DNA of 64,000 nucleotides from Ctena decussata (GCA_963989385.1 OZ022501.1:22096102-22160101), one strand, 5' to 3'; shown: positions 1 through 12,268, numbered from the stretch's first letter. Program-made: numbers and translations. Notes: generated by a model not told the origin, from the letters alone.

Positions 1-567
1 AAAAATGGTGTTTTTGACATAATGTTCGATAAATCTTGTGGCTATGGAGAAAAATTAAAACGGGTACAACTTTATGTGTGCCAGATGCTCAGGACACATT
101 TTGTTTTATTTTGTATGGCTACAACCTTACTGGTTGAAAAGATACAGAACCCTATAAAACGGACGTTTCTTTTTTGTGTCAGTATATATGTTTATTCTAA
201 AAAGGTGGCTATCTAAGTTTGACTTAAGATTTACAATTCACTAGGTACACATGGTATAATAAGTATGCAAATTGCCTTTTTATGTAGCTTTCAATTCGAT
301 TTAAAGTTGGAGGTAGACATAAAATGTAAAATAAAATATAGGAGTACTGGAAATAAATACCTATAAAATCTTGTTAAATCTTGTCAATTTTTTGAATACA
401 CAGGGATCTTAAACGTTTTAAAAATAAAAGTCTTGAAAAAAAAAATAATATAATTAATAAGCATGAAAGAAGTAGAAATTTTGAAGAAAAAAATCATTGT
501 TATATCAAATTCTGTTTCTCTCATGTACACACAGTTACTACGCCATTCGGGATAGACTGCTTTTGGT
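1..567. other. AT-rich sequence without a recognised gene
   Basis: No splice-flanked coding exon, RNA gene or clear inverted repeat was seen here. The stretch is A+T rich, with an A-run near 434-447. It ends in the left copy of the 9-bp target duplication of the foldback element that starts at 577. Confidence 0.6.
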
Positions 568-576
568 GTTCATTCG
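568..576. repeat. 9-bp target-site duplication, left copy
   Basis: GTTCATTCG is repeated exactly at 4558-4566, immediately outside the inverted ends of the foldback element. Confidence 0.8.
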
Positions 577-3500
577 GGCTCGGTAAAGTTAGCAGAATAG
601 CAGAATGAAATGGTAAAGTTAGCAGAATGGCAGAATAGCAGAACGAAATGGTAAAGTTAGCAGAATAGCAGAATGAAATGGTAAAGTTAGCAGATTGGCA
701 GAATAGCAGAACGAAATGGTAAAGTTAGCAAAATAGCAGAATAGCAGAACGAAAATTTTTGTGCTGCCCATTCTACTCATTCTGCTAGCAGAATAGCAGA
801 ACGAAATGGTAAAGTTAGCAGAATAGCAGAACGAAATTTTTTGTTCTGCCCATTCTGCTCATTCTGCTAGCAGAACAGCAGAATGAAAAAGGTTGTCAGA
901 ATTATGTTCTAAGGCAACCAGCAGAAGGGCACACTCAAGCCATGCATGGAAAACATTTCCCTCTAGTCAGGCTTCAACTAGCAAGGAAAATATCCACAAA
1001 TTCGCTGGAGAAAAAAATTATCATCAAATCCTGGTGTGACCAGCAGGTGGGCAGACTCATGTTATGCATGGAAATCATGATTATCGCCGCCCCAGTTTAT
1101 CTTGTAAAAAATAAACTTGGAATTTTTTGTTCTGCCCATTCTGCTCATTCTGCTGGCAGAACAGCAGAATGAAAATTTGTCGAAAGATTCATCTAAGGCA
1201 ACCAGCAGAAGGGCACACTCAAGCCATGCATGGAAAACATTTCCCTCCTGGTCAGGCTTCAACTAGCAAGGAAAAAAACACAAATTCGCTGGAGAAAAAA
1301 AAATATTTATCATCAAATCCTGGTGTGACCAGCAGGTGGGCAGACTCATGTCATGCATGGAAATCAGGTTTATCGCCGCCCGAGTTTATCTAGTAAAAAA
1401 TAAACTTGGAATTTTTCGTTCTGCCCATTCTGCTCATTCTTCTAGCAGAACAGCAGAATGAAAAAGTTTGTCGAAAGTTTCATCTAAGGCAACCAGCAGA
1501 AGGGCACACTCAAGCCATACATGGAAAACATTTCCCTCCTGGTCAGGCTTCAACTAGCAAGGAAAAAATCCACAAGTTCGCTGGGGAAACAAATATTTAT
1601 CATCAAATCCTGGTGTGACCAGCAGGTGGGCAGACTCATGGCATGCATGGAAATCATGTTTATCGCCGCCCGAGTTTATCTAGTTAAAAATAAACTTGGA
1701 TTTTTTTCGTTCTCTCCATTCTGCTCATTCTGCTAGCAGAATAGCAGAATGAAAAACTTTCTCGGAATTTTGTTCTAAGGCGATAAACATGATTTCCATG
1801 CATGCCATGAGTCTGCCCACCTGCTGGTCACACCAGGATTTGATGATAAATATTTTTTTCTCCAGCGAATTTGTGGGTTTTTTTCCTTGCTAGTTGAAGC
1901 CTGACCAGGAGGGAAATGTTTTCCATGCATGGTTTGAATGTGCCCTTCTGCTGGTTGCGTTAGAACAAAATTCCGAGAAAGTTTTTCATTCTGCTATTCT
2001 ATGAGCAGAATGGGCAGAACGAAAAATTTCAAGGTTTTTTTTTTACTAGATAAACTCGGGCGGCGATAAACATGATTTCCATGCATGCCATGAGTCTGCC
2101 CGCCTGCTGGTCACACCAGGATTTGATGATAAATATTATTTTCTCCACCGAGTTTGTGAATTTTTTCCTTGCTAGTTGAAGCCTGACCAGGAGGGAAATG
2201 TTTTCCATGCATGGACTGAGTGTGCCCTTCTGCTGGTTGCCTTAGATGAAACTTTCGACAAACTTTTTCATTCTGCTGTTCTGTTAGCAGAATGAGCAGA
2301 ATGGGCAGAACGAAAAATTCCAAGTTTATTTTTTACTAGATAATCTCGGGCGGCGATAAACATGATTTCCATGCATGACATGAGTCTGCCCACCTGCTGG
2401 TCACACCAGGATTTGATGATAATTTTTTTTTCTCCAGCGAATTTGTGGATTTTTTCCTTACTAGTTGAAGCCTGACCAGGAGGAAATGTTTTCAATGCAT
2501 GGCTTGAGTGTGCCCTTCTGCTGGTTGCATTAGAACAAAATTCCGAGAAGGTTTTTCATTCTGCTTTTCTGCTAGCAGAATGGGCAGAACGAAAAATTCC
2601 AAGTTTATTTTTTACTAGATAAACTCGGGCGGCGATAAACATGATTTCCATGCATGCCATGAGTCTGCCCACCTGCTGGTCACACCAGGATTTGATGATA
2701 AATATTTGTTTCTCCAGCGAATTTGTGGATTTTTCCTTGCTAGTTGAAGCCTGACAAGGAGGGAAATGTTTTCAATCCATGGCTTGAGTGTGCCCTTCTG
2801 CTGGTTGCCTTAGATGAATCTTTCGACAAACTTTTTCATTCTGCTATTTTGCTAGCAGAATGAGCAGAATGGGCAGAACGAAAAATTCTAAGTTTATTTT
2901 TACTAGATAAACTCGGGCGGCGATAAACATGATTTCCATGCATGACATGAGTCTGCCCACCTGCTGGTCACACCAGGATTTGATGATAAATATGTTTTTT
3001 CTCCAGCGAATTTGTGGATTTTTTCCTTACTAGCTGAAGCCTGACCAGGAGGGAAATGTTTTCTATGCATGGCTTGAGTGTGCCCTTCTGCTGGTTGCCT
3101 TAGAACAAAATTCCGAGAAAGTTTTTCTTTCTGCTATTTTGCTAGCAGAATGAGCAGAATGGGCAGAACGAAACATTCCAAGTTTATTTTTTACTAGATA
3201 AACCCGGGCGGCGATAAACATGATTTCCATGCATGCCATGAGTCTGCCCACCTGCTGGTCACACCAGGATTTGATGATAAATATTTTTTTTCTCCAGCGA
3301 ATTATTGAATTTTGTTCATACTAGTTGAAGCCTGACCAGAAGGTAAATGTTTTCTTTGCATGGCTTGAGTATGCCCTTCTGCTGGTGGCCTTAGAATAAA
3401 ATTCCGAGAAAGTTTTTTATTCTGCTATTCTGCGAGCAGAATGAGCAGAATGGGCAGAACGAAAAATTCCAAGTTTATTTTTTACAAGATAAACGCGGGC

Positions 3501-4557
3501 GGCGATAAACATGATTTCCATGCATGCCATGAGTCTGCCCACCTGCTGGTCACACCAGGATTTGATGATAAATATTTTTTTCTCCAGCGAATTTGTGGAT
3601 TTTTTCCTTGCTAGTTGAAGCCTGACCAGGAGGGAAATGTTTTCCATGCATGGTTTGAGTGTGCCCTTCTGCTGGTTGCCTTAGATGAAACTTTCGACAA
3701 ACTTTTTCATTCTGCCGTTCTGCTAGCAGAATGAGCAGAATGGGCAGAACGAAAAATTCCAAGTTAATTTTACTAGAAAACTCGGGCGGCGATAAACATG
3801 ATTTCCATGCATGACACGAGTCTGCCCACCTGCTGGTCACACCAGGATTTGAGGATAAATATTTTTTTCTCCAGCGAATTTGTGGATTTTTTCCTTACTA
3901 GCTGAAGCCTGACCAGGAGGGAAATGTTTTCCATGCATGGCTTGAGTGTGCCCATCTGCTGGTTGCCTTAGATGAAACTTTCGACAAACTTTTTCATTCT
4001 GCTGTTCTGCTAGAAGAATGAGCAGAATGGGCAGAACGAAAAATTCCACGTTTATTTTTTACAAGATAAACGCGGACGGCGATAAACATGATTTCCATGC
4101 ATAACATGAGTCTGCCCACCTGCTGGTCACACCAGTATTTGAGGATAATTTTTTTTTTCGCCAGTGAATTTGTGGATATTTTCCTTGCTAGTTGAAGCCT
4201 GACCTAGAGGGAAATGTTTTCCATGCATGGCTTGAGTGTGCCCTTCTGCTGGTTGCCTTAGAACATAATTCTGACAACCTTTTTCATTCAGCTGTTCTGC
4301 TAATGAGCTATTTTGCTATCTTTACCATTTCGTTCTGCTATTCTGCTAGCAGAATGAGCAGAATGGGCAGAACAAAAAATTTCGTTCTGCTATTCTGCTA
4401 TTTTGCTAATTTTACCATTTCGTTCTGCTATTCTGCCATTCTGCTAACTTTACCATTTCATTCTGCTATTCTGCTACTCTGCTAACTTTACCATTTCATT
4501 CTGCTATTCTGCTAACTTTACCATTTCAGTCTGCTATTCTGCTAATTTTACCGAGTT
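577..4557. mobile_element. Foldback (FB-like) transposon with repeat arms
   Basis: The element is flanked by identical 9-bp direct repeats, GTTCATTCG, at 568-576 and 4558-4566. Its ends are inverted: the left starts ggCTCGGTAAAGTTAGCAG and the right reads CTGCTAATTTTACCGAGtt. Each end is a tandem of ~30-bp units built on AGCAGAATAGCAGAACG..GGTAAAGTT (577-880, inverted at 4290-4557). Between them lie ~286-bp units, three in forward orientation (about 890-1765) and nine inverted (about 1770-4310). Each unit carries landmarks such as CATGCATGGAAAACATTTCC and ATCGCCGCCCGAGTTTATC. Open frames of 60-97 codons in this block are by-products of the repeat and encode nothing I recognise. Repeat-built inverted arms plus a 9-bp duplication match Foldback elements, which are related to the Mutator superfamily. 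The assignment is from structure only; no transposase is present. Confidence 0.85.
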
Positions 4558-4566
4558 GTTCATTCG
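4558..4566. repeat. 9-bp target-site duplication, right copy
   Basis: Exact copy of the GTTCATTCG at 568-576, flanking the right arm of the foldback element. Confidence 0.8.
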
Positions 4567-5258
4567 TAGAAATAAAATTCGATTTTGCATCCTCTGTGAC
4601 TTTGAACAAGTAATTTGTAAACAAAATTTACTCAAACTTCCACATACAGTGAAAGTGTGCTAAACAAAAATGCAATATGCATAAAAATTTTAATTAACTT
4701 TATGGCAGAAGGAACGGGTTTGTTTATCTCCTATTGATTTACTTGATTTGGCGATCAAATATAAATATCGACAAATTCGTTCAGGCGGGCATTTTATATC
4801 TTATCTATCAGTCCATGCTGCAGGTATGATAAGATGTAAAGAAGACTGAAAGGAAATAAATTGATTTCCCCCCAGGTAAAGTGCACAAGGCTGTTACTTA
4901 TCAAAACCGGAGTGGTGCCATTTTTTCTTCTTTTTCTTCTTCTTCACATTAGCTCTATTACCATATTGGCCGTACCGTGAGAAAGGACATTTAGCGCAAA
5001 CTAATCACTTTTTTGTTCGTCATTTTTTAGATTCCTCATTATTCATAGATTGAACATGTGACCAGGGAAGGATCTGATCATACTGTGTGAATGAGCATAC
5101 TGGTTTGCATGCGGTCATATGTGCATAATATATAGTAATATTGTTATACCGCCAATCAGGATGCTAATTCAACTGGATCTCTGTACATTTTTGTGCATAG
5201 TATTAACTTTTGCTACAAAATTTATTGATGCAAATATTTTATTCTTGTTATACACCAG
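4567..5258. other. Unannotated AT-rich sequence, possibly intronic
   Basis: No recognised coding or repeat structure. A short TTCTTC run occurs near 4926-4945. If the exon at 5259 is real, this stretch and perhaps the foldback element lie in its upstream intron. Confidence 0.4.
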
Positions 5259-5376
5259 GTACATGCCAGAAGATGTTATCAAACTCTGCAGGTATGGAGA
5301 TAAACCCGCTGATAAGAGTCTGCTGAAATACTTAGAACTTTGCAAGTTATTATTGACTTCTCAAAGAGCAAACTGA
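5259..5376 (+). CDS. Possible orphan terminal exon, unknown product
   Basis: A pyrimidine-containing tract and acceptor (TATACACCAG, ending 5258) precede an open stretch of about 38 codons that ends in TGA at 5374-5376. A canonical AATAAA polyadenylation signal lies 27 bp further at 5403-5408. The peptide begins YMPEDVIKLCRYGDK and is mixed charged/hydrophobic, unlike the low-complexity frames around it. The first base completes a split codon, so an upstream exon would have to end in phase 2. I found no such exon in the window and recognise no family. It could equally be a chance frame. Confidence 0.3.
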
Positions 5377-5402
5377 TGTTTGGATGAATTAAACAGTATG
5401 AA

Positions 5403-5408
5403 AATAAA
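5403..5408 (+). promoter_or_regulatory. Polyadenylation signal AATAAA
   Basis: Canonical hexamer 27 bp after the stop codon of the possible terminal exon at 5259-5376. Its meaning depends on that exon being real. Confidence 0.3.
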
Positions 5409-5639
5409 GCTTCAGTTTGTAGCAAAATAGCAACAGACGTTTTGAAACATTTTGAAAAGCTACATACTTCGTACCTTTAAATGATCTTTCAAAACATTTT
5501 GAAAATACAGTTTTTTGTAGCAAGACATCGTGTTTTCGTAATGATCTTCAAGTGCTATGATACGACTGTACAAGAGTATCCAATGTTTTCACTATATCCG
5601 CGGTTAGCTACTAGTAGGTCAAATAGAGATTATCATATT

Positions 5640-5870
5640 GCCATTTTCATTTCATACCCCTATCAACCCGAGACTCGCATATCAGTCCACGACTCTAAAA
5701 GCAGTCCGTGGGCCAAAAGCCCTAGTCGAGGTCGAGGGTTGATACTGTGTATGATATGAAAATTGCCTTAAAATAATCCCTGTTATTAGCCCGAGGCTCC
5801 AAACTCAGTCTGATGGCAGTCTAGGGCTAATATGGGAGTCGAGGGTTGATACGGGGTATTATATGAAAAT
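5640..5870. repeat. Inverted-repeat element, CCTATCAACCCGAG family
   Basis: ATTTCATACCCCTATCAACC near 5647 is answered by inverted GAGGGTTGATACTGTGTATG near 5734 and again by GAGGGTTGATACGGGGTATT near 5842. The two right-end copies suggest a small palindromic MITE with a partly duplicated end. It is noncoding. Confidence 0.5.
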
Positions 5871-7329
5871 CTGTTTACCATATATTTTCATTGTGAACAA
5901 GTTTTCCTGTTTTCCAAATCTATGTCTCAGTATGCCAGATGTGGTGATATGGATTGGTTCACCCTAGGGAGTGATACGGGTGATGCGGGATTTTCACCTT
6001 TAGGGACTGGTATGGGTTTTGGATATTTTAAGGATGACATGGCTTTTGAGAAACAAAGTTTGAGCTTTGTGTCTTTGTTTTCTGCATAGTTCCTGGAAGA
6101 GATGGAAAAGCCAGTCTGCACATTTTTCCATTTTGAGCCGTAATTAATAAAGAGTTTGGGTTGGCCACGAGTCCTTGTTAGGGATACATCCATCTCCTTT
6201 CGAACGGCACTGGGCATTCTGCAAGGCCATACTGAACATCAAAATACATCACCGTTATTCAGCTTTCTAACGCAATAAGAACGGAAATAATAATAATAAT
6301 AATAATAACAGTAATAATAATCGACAGCGGGTTATACACATCTAGTTTTAAGCTACAGGCACGTATAAGAAACAGTCTAATTGTTTAAACAGCGACATAC
6401 GAAATGTTGATAATATGATTGTCATATCGTTGAAACTAATTTTCTTAACTAAACAAATAATTATTCTAGTGATACAGCAATCTTCTCAAGAATAAATATA
6501 GACAGACAAGTAATTAAATTATGATCAATAAGGTGCTAGCAAAGACCGGTAACCCAGTAAATATACAGATGTTTCAACGTCACCGCAATGTCAGATATGC
6601 TCGGTTGTTCAACACTAACGGCATCGTTAGTTAACTTTTGGTTAAAATTTGAAACCTTCATATCTCAAATACGCCAACATTTTTGTTGAAAAAAAGTGAG
6701 CTGTCACGTTTTTTTTTTTTTTTTTTTTTGAGCAAAAATATCAGTGTACACTGTATTTGGTTGTAAAGTTATAAAACACTTAATGAGTTGACCGCATAAC
6801 GAGTTCTTTAGGATAACAATGCTTTGAACAATTGGGCCCAGTTGTGTGCGACGCAATGAGCCGACACCCACCAAATAATTCGTTTAGGCTCTTTGACAGT
6901 TTAATATGGTTGCGATAGATTTGTTTAGTGACAAATATACATGCAAACGAATTTACTATAAGAAAACAACAACAGCAACAACAAATTACACCGCATATGT
7001 TCGTAATCTTGTATTGATGCTGTGAATAAAAGTATGCACCATGTATGATGGCGGATGAGGCCGGGGAAGGGGGGGATGGCTTTTTCATTCGTGTTAGAAT
7101 ATATATCATAAAAGTTTTCTGTATTGAATGCTTATATTACACGATAATATGAGTGTAAACTTTATGATTTATCACTTTCATCGATTGTCTGATTTAGTAA
7201 TCAATCGAAATAAGTGTCGCGTTACGTTAAGAGGGAGTTAAGGCCACACTGGTTTCCCCCCGTAGTGTATGCGTCCAAGCACAAATAGCGCTGACAGGAG
7301 TTGATATTTAACTTATAATAGGAAATGTG
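5871..7329. other. Unannotated; simple repeats only
   Basis: Contains an (AAT)n microsatellite at about 6285-6312 and a T-run at 6709-6730. A 96-codon minus-strand frame at 5927-6217 resembles no family I know and lacks splice or polyadenylation support, so it is not called. Nothing else is evident. Confidence 0.5.
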
Positions 7330-8816
7330 CTAACGTACGCGGCCCTAAGGTCGTCACCTCAGTGCATTTAAACGAATACCTCATGCATATGGTGACAGCT
7401 ATTTATAGTTGCGTTATGGTACTGGCAAGACAAGCCATTCTGAAGGGATGTTCAATAAAGAAACTGGTCAATTTAATGCAGAAAATATCGAAAAACAGAC
7501 TGTTTACAGAGGAAGGGTCGGCCTGACGACCTTAGGACCTATGGGACCTTGAGTCGTCATCAGTGCAGCCCTAGTGTCGTCATGGGGTTGTATTGTCTTT
7601 TTTCATGTTTTTAAAGAAAAAGTTCATGTCAAGAAACATATTAACAAATATTTATTAATTTTGCCGTAAAATGATCATCAAACAGAAAGATTCTGATAAT
7701 AATGTTGATTTAAAAACCTGATTGGCCTATGCAAACACTGAGTCTGGTCCGGGTTCTGGTCAGAGTGTTTTCCTGTAGCAATGGTGGTATTAGGTATATG
7801 CTTTAAAATGTCAAAAATATGATCATTGAAGATCCCGATGAGACTGCACACGGATTCTTTCGTTTTGGGTTACCTTCTTGTCAAAAGTTCTTAATCATTT
7901 GACAGATAACATTGTTGTCGGCGAAAATGGAATATAAAATTATTGGAATGTGGCTGACCAACTGAATTACTTGAAGTTTCGTGGCATAAAAGATTTTTTT
8001 ACTTTATTTTACTTTTCTATTTTCAGTATCAAAATACTTGACTTGCACAAAGAGAAAATCTGTTTTTGTATTTCTATAAGAGGTTAAAAAGTGACAGTAA
8101 ACGGGAAATGTTGTATTTCTGGAACATTTACTAATGGGTGATTTCCTTTTTCACACCAAATCCGGCACAACTGTAACTGTGCCTGTTTTATAGACAACTT
8201 TTCTACATTCTCTGCCTTTAAATTTATATCTTTTTTGTTTCATTTACTTATATGAAGGCAAACCAACATAAAATTGTCAATTTATACTGAAATAATCACA
8301 ATATATGCTTGTCAAATTGGAGTGAAAGACAAGCATATAAGAAGTGGAGAAATGAATTTTTCGTTGCCTGGTAGTATGTGCCCTAGAGTCGTCAGGTACG
8401 ACCTAAAGTCGTCATCACTGGTCTTTGGTGTCTGTTTCGTTTAATTTCCTCTCTGATCGCCAAAGGTAAGAAAATCTTGATGGCTGAATGTATAATGCGT
8501 TTGGGCGAATGTAAAAATACATCTGAAACTTGAATCTAGCGTGACAATCTTGGTTCGCCAGACCGATATCAAAACCAGCTTGCTCCGTCGACATACTTTG
8601 AGTTTTACGTAAAAATGGGTTACTTTGTTTCCTCTTCGATAGTTGGAAGAACATTTAAAACCAGCTATAAATGTAAACTGCATAACAAAACTAAGATATT
8701 TATCTTCTGAATTTCGCCCACTTCTAGACATTTCTGTGACACAGATGGAAAAGAATGAAGCAAAAAGAATGATGACGACCTTAGGACCCTGACGACTTTA
8801 GGGCCACGTACGTTAG
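7330..8816. mobile_element. DNA element with CTAACGTACG inverted ends
   Basis: The left end CTAACGTACGCGGCCCTAAG is mirrored at the right (8790-8816) with two substitutions, giving a ~27-bp terminal inverted repeat around 1.49 kb. The CCTAAGGTCGTCA motif recurs beneath the ends, in both orientations, near 7343, 7525, 7549, 7572, 8384, 8405 and 8772, an array of subterminal sites like those bound by transposases. The two minus-strand frames at 8415-8731 have no recognisable domain. A non-autonomous DNA transposon is the likely identity; the superfamily is undetermined because no clear target duplication was found. Confidence 0.65.
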
Positions 8817-9937
8817 AGCTTTATTCTTTGATATAAGGTGGCACTATGAGATATCAGTGTTCGAGATATCGAAACCCGAAAATTTAACCAGCTAAAAAAG
8901 TGATTGAAAAGCACACCATGATTTGTCATTGGTTCTGAAAATGTACTCGGTATCGCTACATTTAAAAGAGAAGACAAACCATACAAACTGCATAGTTGTT
9001 CGCTTGAAGTATATTTATTTACTGCCTGGCAATGAGCAACGATGGCTATCGTAAACATGTACATGAAACATTATGATATTGTTTTGTAACATCTTCATGA
9101 TCTTAGATCGATCAAAGCTTGTAAAATGATTAATCAAACCATCGTATTTAGCATGATACTACATCTTGTTATGTATTTACAGCATTTGAATAGTTTAAGC
9201 TGGAGTAAAATGCTAAAGCAAATTTTGCCTCTCCGGAGAAAAGATTTTATTTTTTATGGTTTAAAAAATAGGCAACATGATTAATCTATAGACAAATCCA
9301 TTTGTGGGAAAACAACGTTTAACCAGCGTCATATCAACAGCGTTGTTCACAACGAAAGTAACTGGTTACGAACCTTCAGCGGCTGTTTCTACAGAAACCT
9401 AAAACAGAAAAGAACTTTATCATTTTTTTTTTCAAAACAGCTAGACATCACAAAAACATAAAAGTTTCTCAATAGTTGGCAAATAAGCAATTTTGCAGGC
9501 TTATATCAGCGTATTTTATCTTCCTACCTGAAGAATCTGATAAAAAAATTCTGATATACCAGTACGCGCAATCGAGCGAATCTCAAATCTCAAAACTCTT
9601 TGAAAGTTAGAAATACCGGTTTACCCTTTTATGGACTGGAAACCCGTTCTGGGGACATATTCGAACAGTGCACTAAAACCCAGTTCAGTGAACCGGGTCT
9701 AAACTGATTGCTTACAGGCATTTTATTCAAAATACAATACCCGTCAAAACATTGACCCGAAACCCCTAAAACTAGAATTCATCAAAACTATGAGAATGGA
9801 CAATTCGACTAGTCAAAATAGACTAAAAAAAGAAAGTTTGAGGTGGCCTCCTGATTAGTATATAGATACTGTAGGCCTATGCAACATCATTATGTTGCAT
9901 CGAATTTGATTCGTTGATGTTGCAACCCTTCGGACCT
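8817..9937. other. Unannotated sequence
   Basis: No gene was recognised. A short palindrome, ATGCAACATC..ATGTTGCAT, lies near 9879-9900, with a related GATGTTGCAA near 9916. The remainder is AT-rich single-copy-like sequence. Confidence 0.5.
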
Positions 9938-12268
9938 TATTAGGGCCCCGCCAGACGGAGTCGGCGGAGGCCCTTTAGTAATCACCTTGTCCGTCCGTCT
10001 GTCCGTCCGTCTGTCCGTCCGTCAGCTTTTCGTGTCCGTGCCATAACTCTGAAACGGTTTGAGATATTTTCTCGAAACTTTTTACAAATATAAAACATCA
10101 AGAACCACAACACCACCTACATTTTTACGGAATTATGCCCCTTTGTTGTCCGTCTGTCAGCTTTTCGTGTCCGGGCCATAACTCTGAAACGGTTTGAGAT
10201 ATTTTTTCGAAACTTTGTACAAATATAAAGCATAATCTGATTATGTGCAGAGAACAAGAACCATAACTCCACCTACATTTTTCACGGAATTATGCCCCTT
10301 TGTAATTTTTGATAGGAAATCGTGTCCGATTCATAACTTTGAAACTGTTTGAGATATTTTCTCGAAACTTAGAACAGCTATAAAGCATCATCAGACGATA
10401 TGCAGAGGATAAGAACGATAACTCCACCTACATTTTTATGGAATTATGCCCCTTTGTAATTTTTAGAATTGAAATCGTGTCCGGTCCGTAACTTTGAAAG
10501 CGTTTGAGATATTTTCTCGAAACTTGATACAGCTATTAAGCATCATCAGATGATGTGCAGAGGACAAGAACTATAACCTCATTTGCATTTTTACAGAATT
10601 ATGCCCCTTTGTAATTTATGTATGGAAATAGTGTCCTAACTGTAACGCCGGGCCGGGTAGCGCAATCGGTAGGGCACCTGACTCGTAAGTCAGAGGTCCT
10701 GGGTTCGAATCCCGGTCTGGCCACATACTTTCGTTTCTCCTTCCGCTGATTCAAGAAGGGCAGTTGTCAGTTACTGGCGAAAGTATGTGCACTTAGTACT
10801 GGTTAACCGCTTAGGAGGTCTAAGCCTGCCCAGGAATAGTGTGGTTAGGTTAACTGGCCGTCCCGACATGACCTTAGTTGTTTACCGTGGACGTTAAGCA
10901 TCAAATCAACCAACCTAACTGTAACTCTGAAACTGTTTGAGATATTTTCTCAAAACTTGGTATAGTTATAAAGCATTATCAGCCGATGAGCAGAAAAGAA
11001 GAACCATAACTCCACATACATTTTTATGGAATTATCCCCCTTTATAAATTTAAGTATGCAAATTGTGTCCGGGCCTGTAACTCTGAAACCGTTTGAGATA
11101 TTTTCTTGAAACTTGGTACAGATATAAAGCATCATCAAACGATGTGCAGAGAATAAGAAGCATATCTCCACCTACTTTTTTACGGAATTATGCCCCTTTG
11201 TAATTTTAAGTATGGTATTGTGTAGGGTCAGTAACTCTGAAACCGTTTGAGATATTTTCTAGAACTTTGGTACAGATATAAAACATCATCAAACGATGTG
11301 CAGAGAATAAGAACCATAACTCCACCCACATTTTTGCAGAATTATGCCCCTTTGTAATTTTAAGTATCATATTGTGTCAGGTCTGTAACTATGAAACCGT
11401 TCGAGATATTTTCTCGAAACTTGGTACAGATATAAAGCATCATCAGACAATGTGCAGAGAACAAGAACCATAGCTTCATCTACATTTTTTATGGAATTAT
11501 GCCCCTTTGTAAATTTAAATTTCGAAATTGTGTACGCTCTATAACTCTGAAACCGTTTAAGATTATTTTCACGAATCTTAATACAAGTATAGTGCATCAT
11601 CAGACGATGTGCAGAGAACAAGAACTGTAATTCCACCTACATTTTCTATGGAATTCTGCCCTGTACTTTTTAGTATGGAAATCATGTCTGCTTTATAACT
11701 TTAAAACTCACAAAGATATGTTCATGAATACTTTGCACAAATTTTAATAAAGCATTATCAGATGATGTGCAGAGAATAAGAATCATAACTCCTTCTACAT
11801 GTTTACAGAGTTATACCCCTTCGTAATTTTCTATATAGACATCGTGTCGGCTCTATTACCTTAAAGCTGTTGAAGATACTTTCACAAAACTTGGTACGAA
11901 TATGAAACATCATCAGAAATATGCAGAGGACAGGAACTATAACTCAGCCTATATTTTTTTACAGAACTTTGCCGCTTTGTAATTTTGTGTATGGAATTTG
12001 TGTCCGTCCACTCTGTAGCTTTAAAACAGCAAAATATATTTTCACAAACTGAAGTTGTTACAAATATAAAGCATATCAGACGATCTGCAGAGAATAAGAA
12101 TCGTAACTCCATCTACAATTTTTACAGAATTATGCCCTTAGTAATTTTTAGTGTAGAAACTGTAGCCAGTCTATAACTTTAAAAATGAAATGTTTTATTG
12201 TTATTTCCAATTGGTGACATATGACTTAATGCCATCAGTAGTCCAGTATAAAGGCGGGGCCCTATTAG
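9938..12268. mobile_element. Composite element: ~155-bp repeat array with GGGCCCCGCC ends
   Basis: The left boundary reads TTATTAGGGCCCCGCC and the right GGCGGGGCCCTATTAG, an inverted pair of about 13 bp. After the left end comes a (TCCG/TCTG)n stretch (9990-10021), then about a dozen diverged units of about 138-160 bp. Each unit carries a TAACTCTGAAACCGTTTGAG motif, a TCTCGAAACTTGGTACAGAT motif, CATCATCAGACGATGTGCAG and TTATGCCCCTTTGTAATTTT. A SINE (10647-10913) interrupts one unit. Short minus-strand frames of 70-90 codons here simply read through the repeat. The whole looks like a non-autonomous element that amplified an internal tandem. Confidence 0.65.
10647..10913 (+). mobile_element. 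tRNA-derived SINE with 12-bp target duplication
   Basis: CCTAACTGTAAC occurs at 10635-10646 and again at 10914-10925, exactly flanking a 267-bp insertion inside one ~155-bp array unit. The 5' head (10651-10723) folds like a tRNA: 5' GGCCGGG pairs with 3' TCTGGCC with two wobbles, the A box is TAGCGCAATCGG, the B box is GGTTCGAATCC, and a CGT (threonine-like) anticodon sits in a CTGAC..GTCAG arm. The anticodon loop is one base short when the stem is perfect, so this is a SINE head and not a working tRNA gene. The body and the tail ending AAGCATCAAATCAACCAA are non-tRNA. Confidence 0.85.

Noticed and set aside
942..4485. Multiple 60-97-codon frames with similar repeated peptides on both strands
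   Set aside because: They are translations of the ~286-bp units of the foldback element in various frames; the peptides repeat because the DNA does.
5927..6217. 96-codon minus-strand frame
   Set aside because: No recognisable domain, promoter, splice or polyadenylation support.
10651..10723. Functional tRNA-Thr(CGT) gene
   Set aside because: The anticodon loop is one base short with a perfect stem, the D stem has a mismatch, and the sequence is the head of a 267-bp insertion with a target duplication, so it is a SINE.
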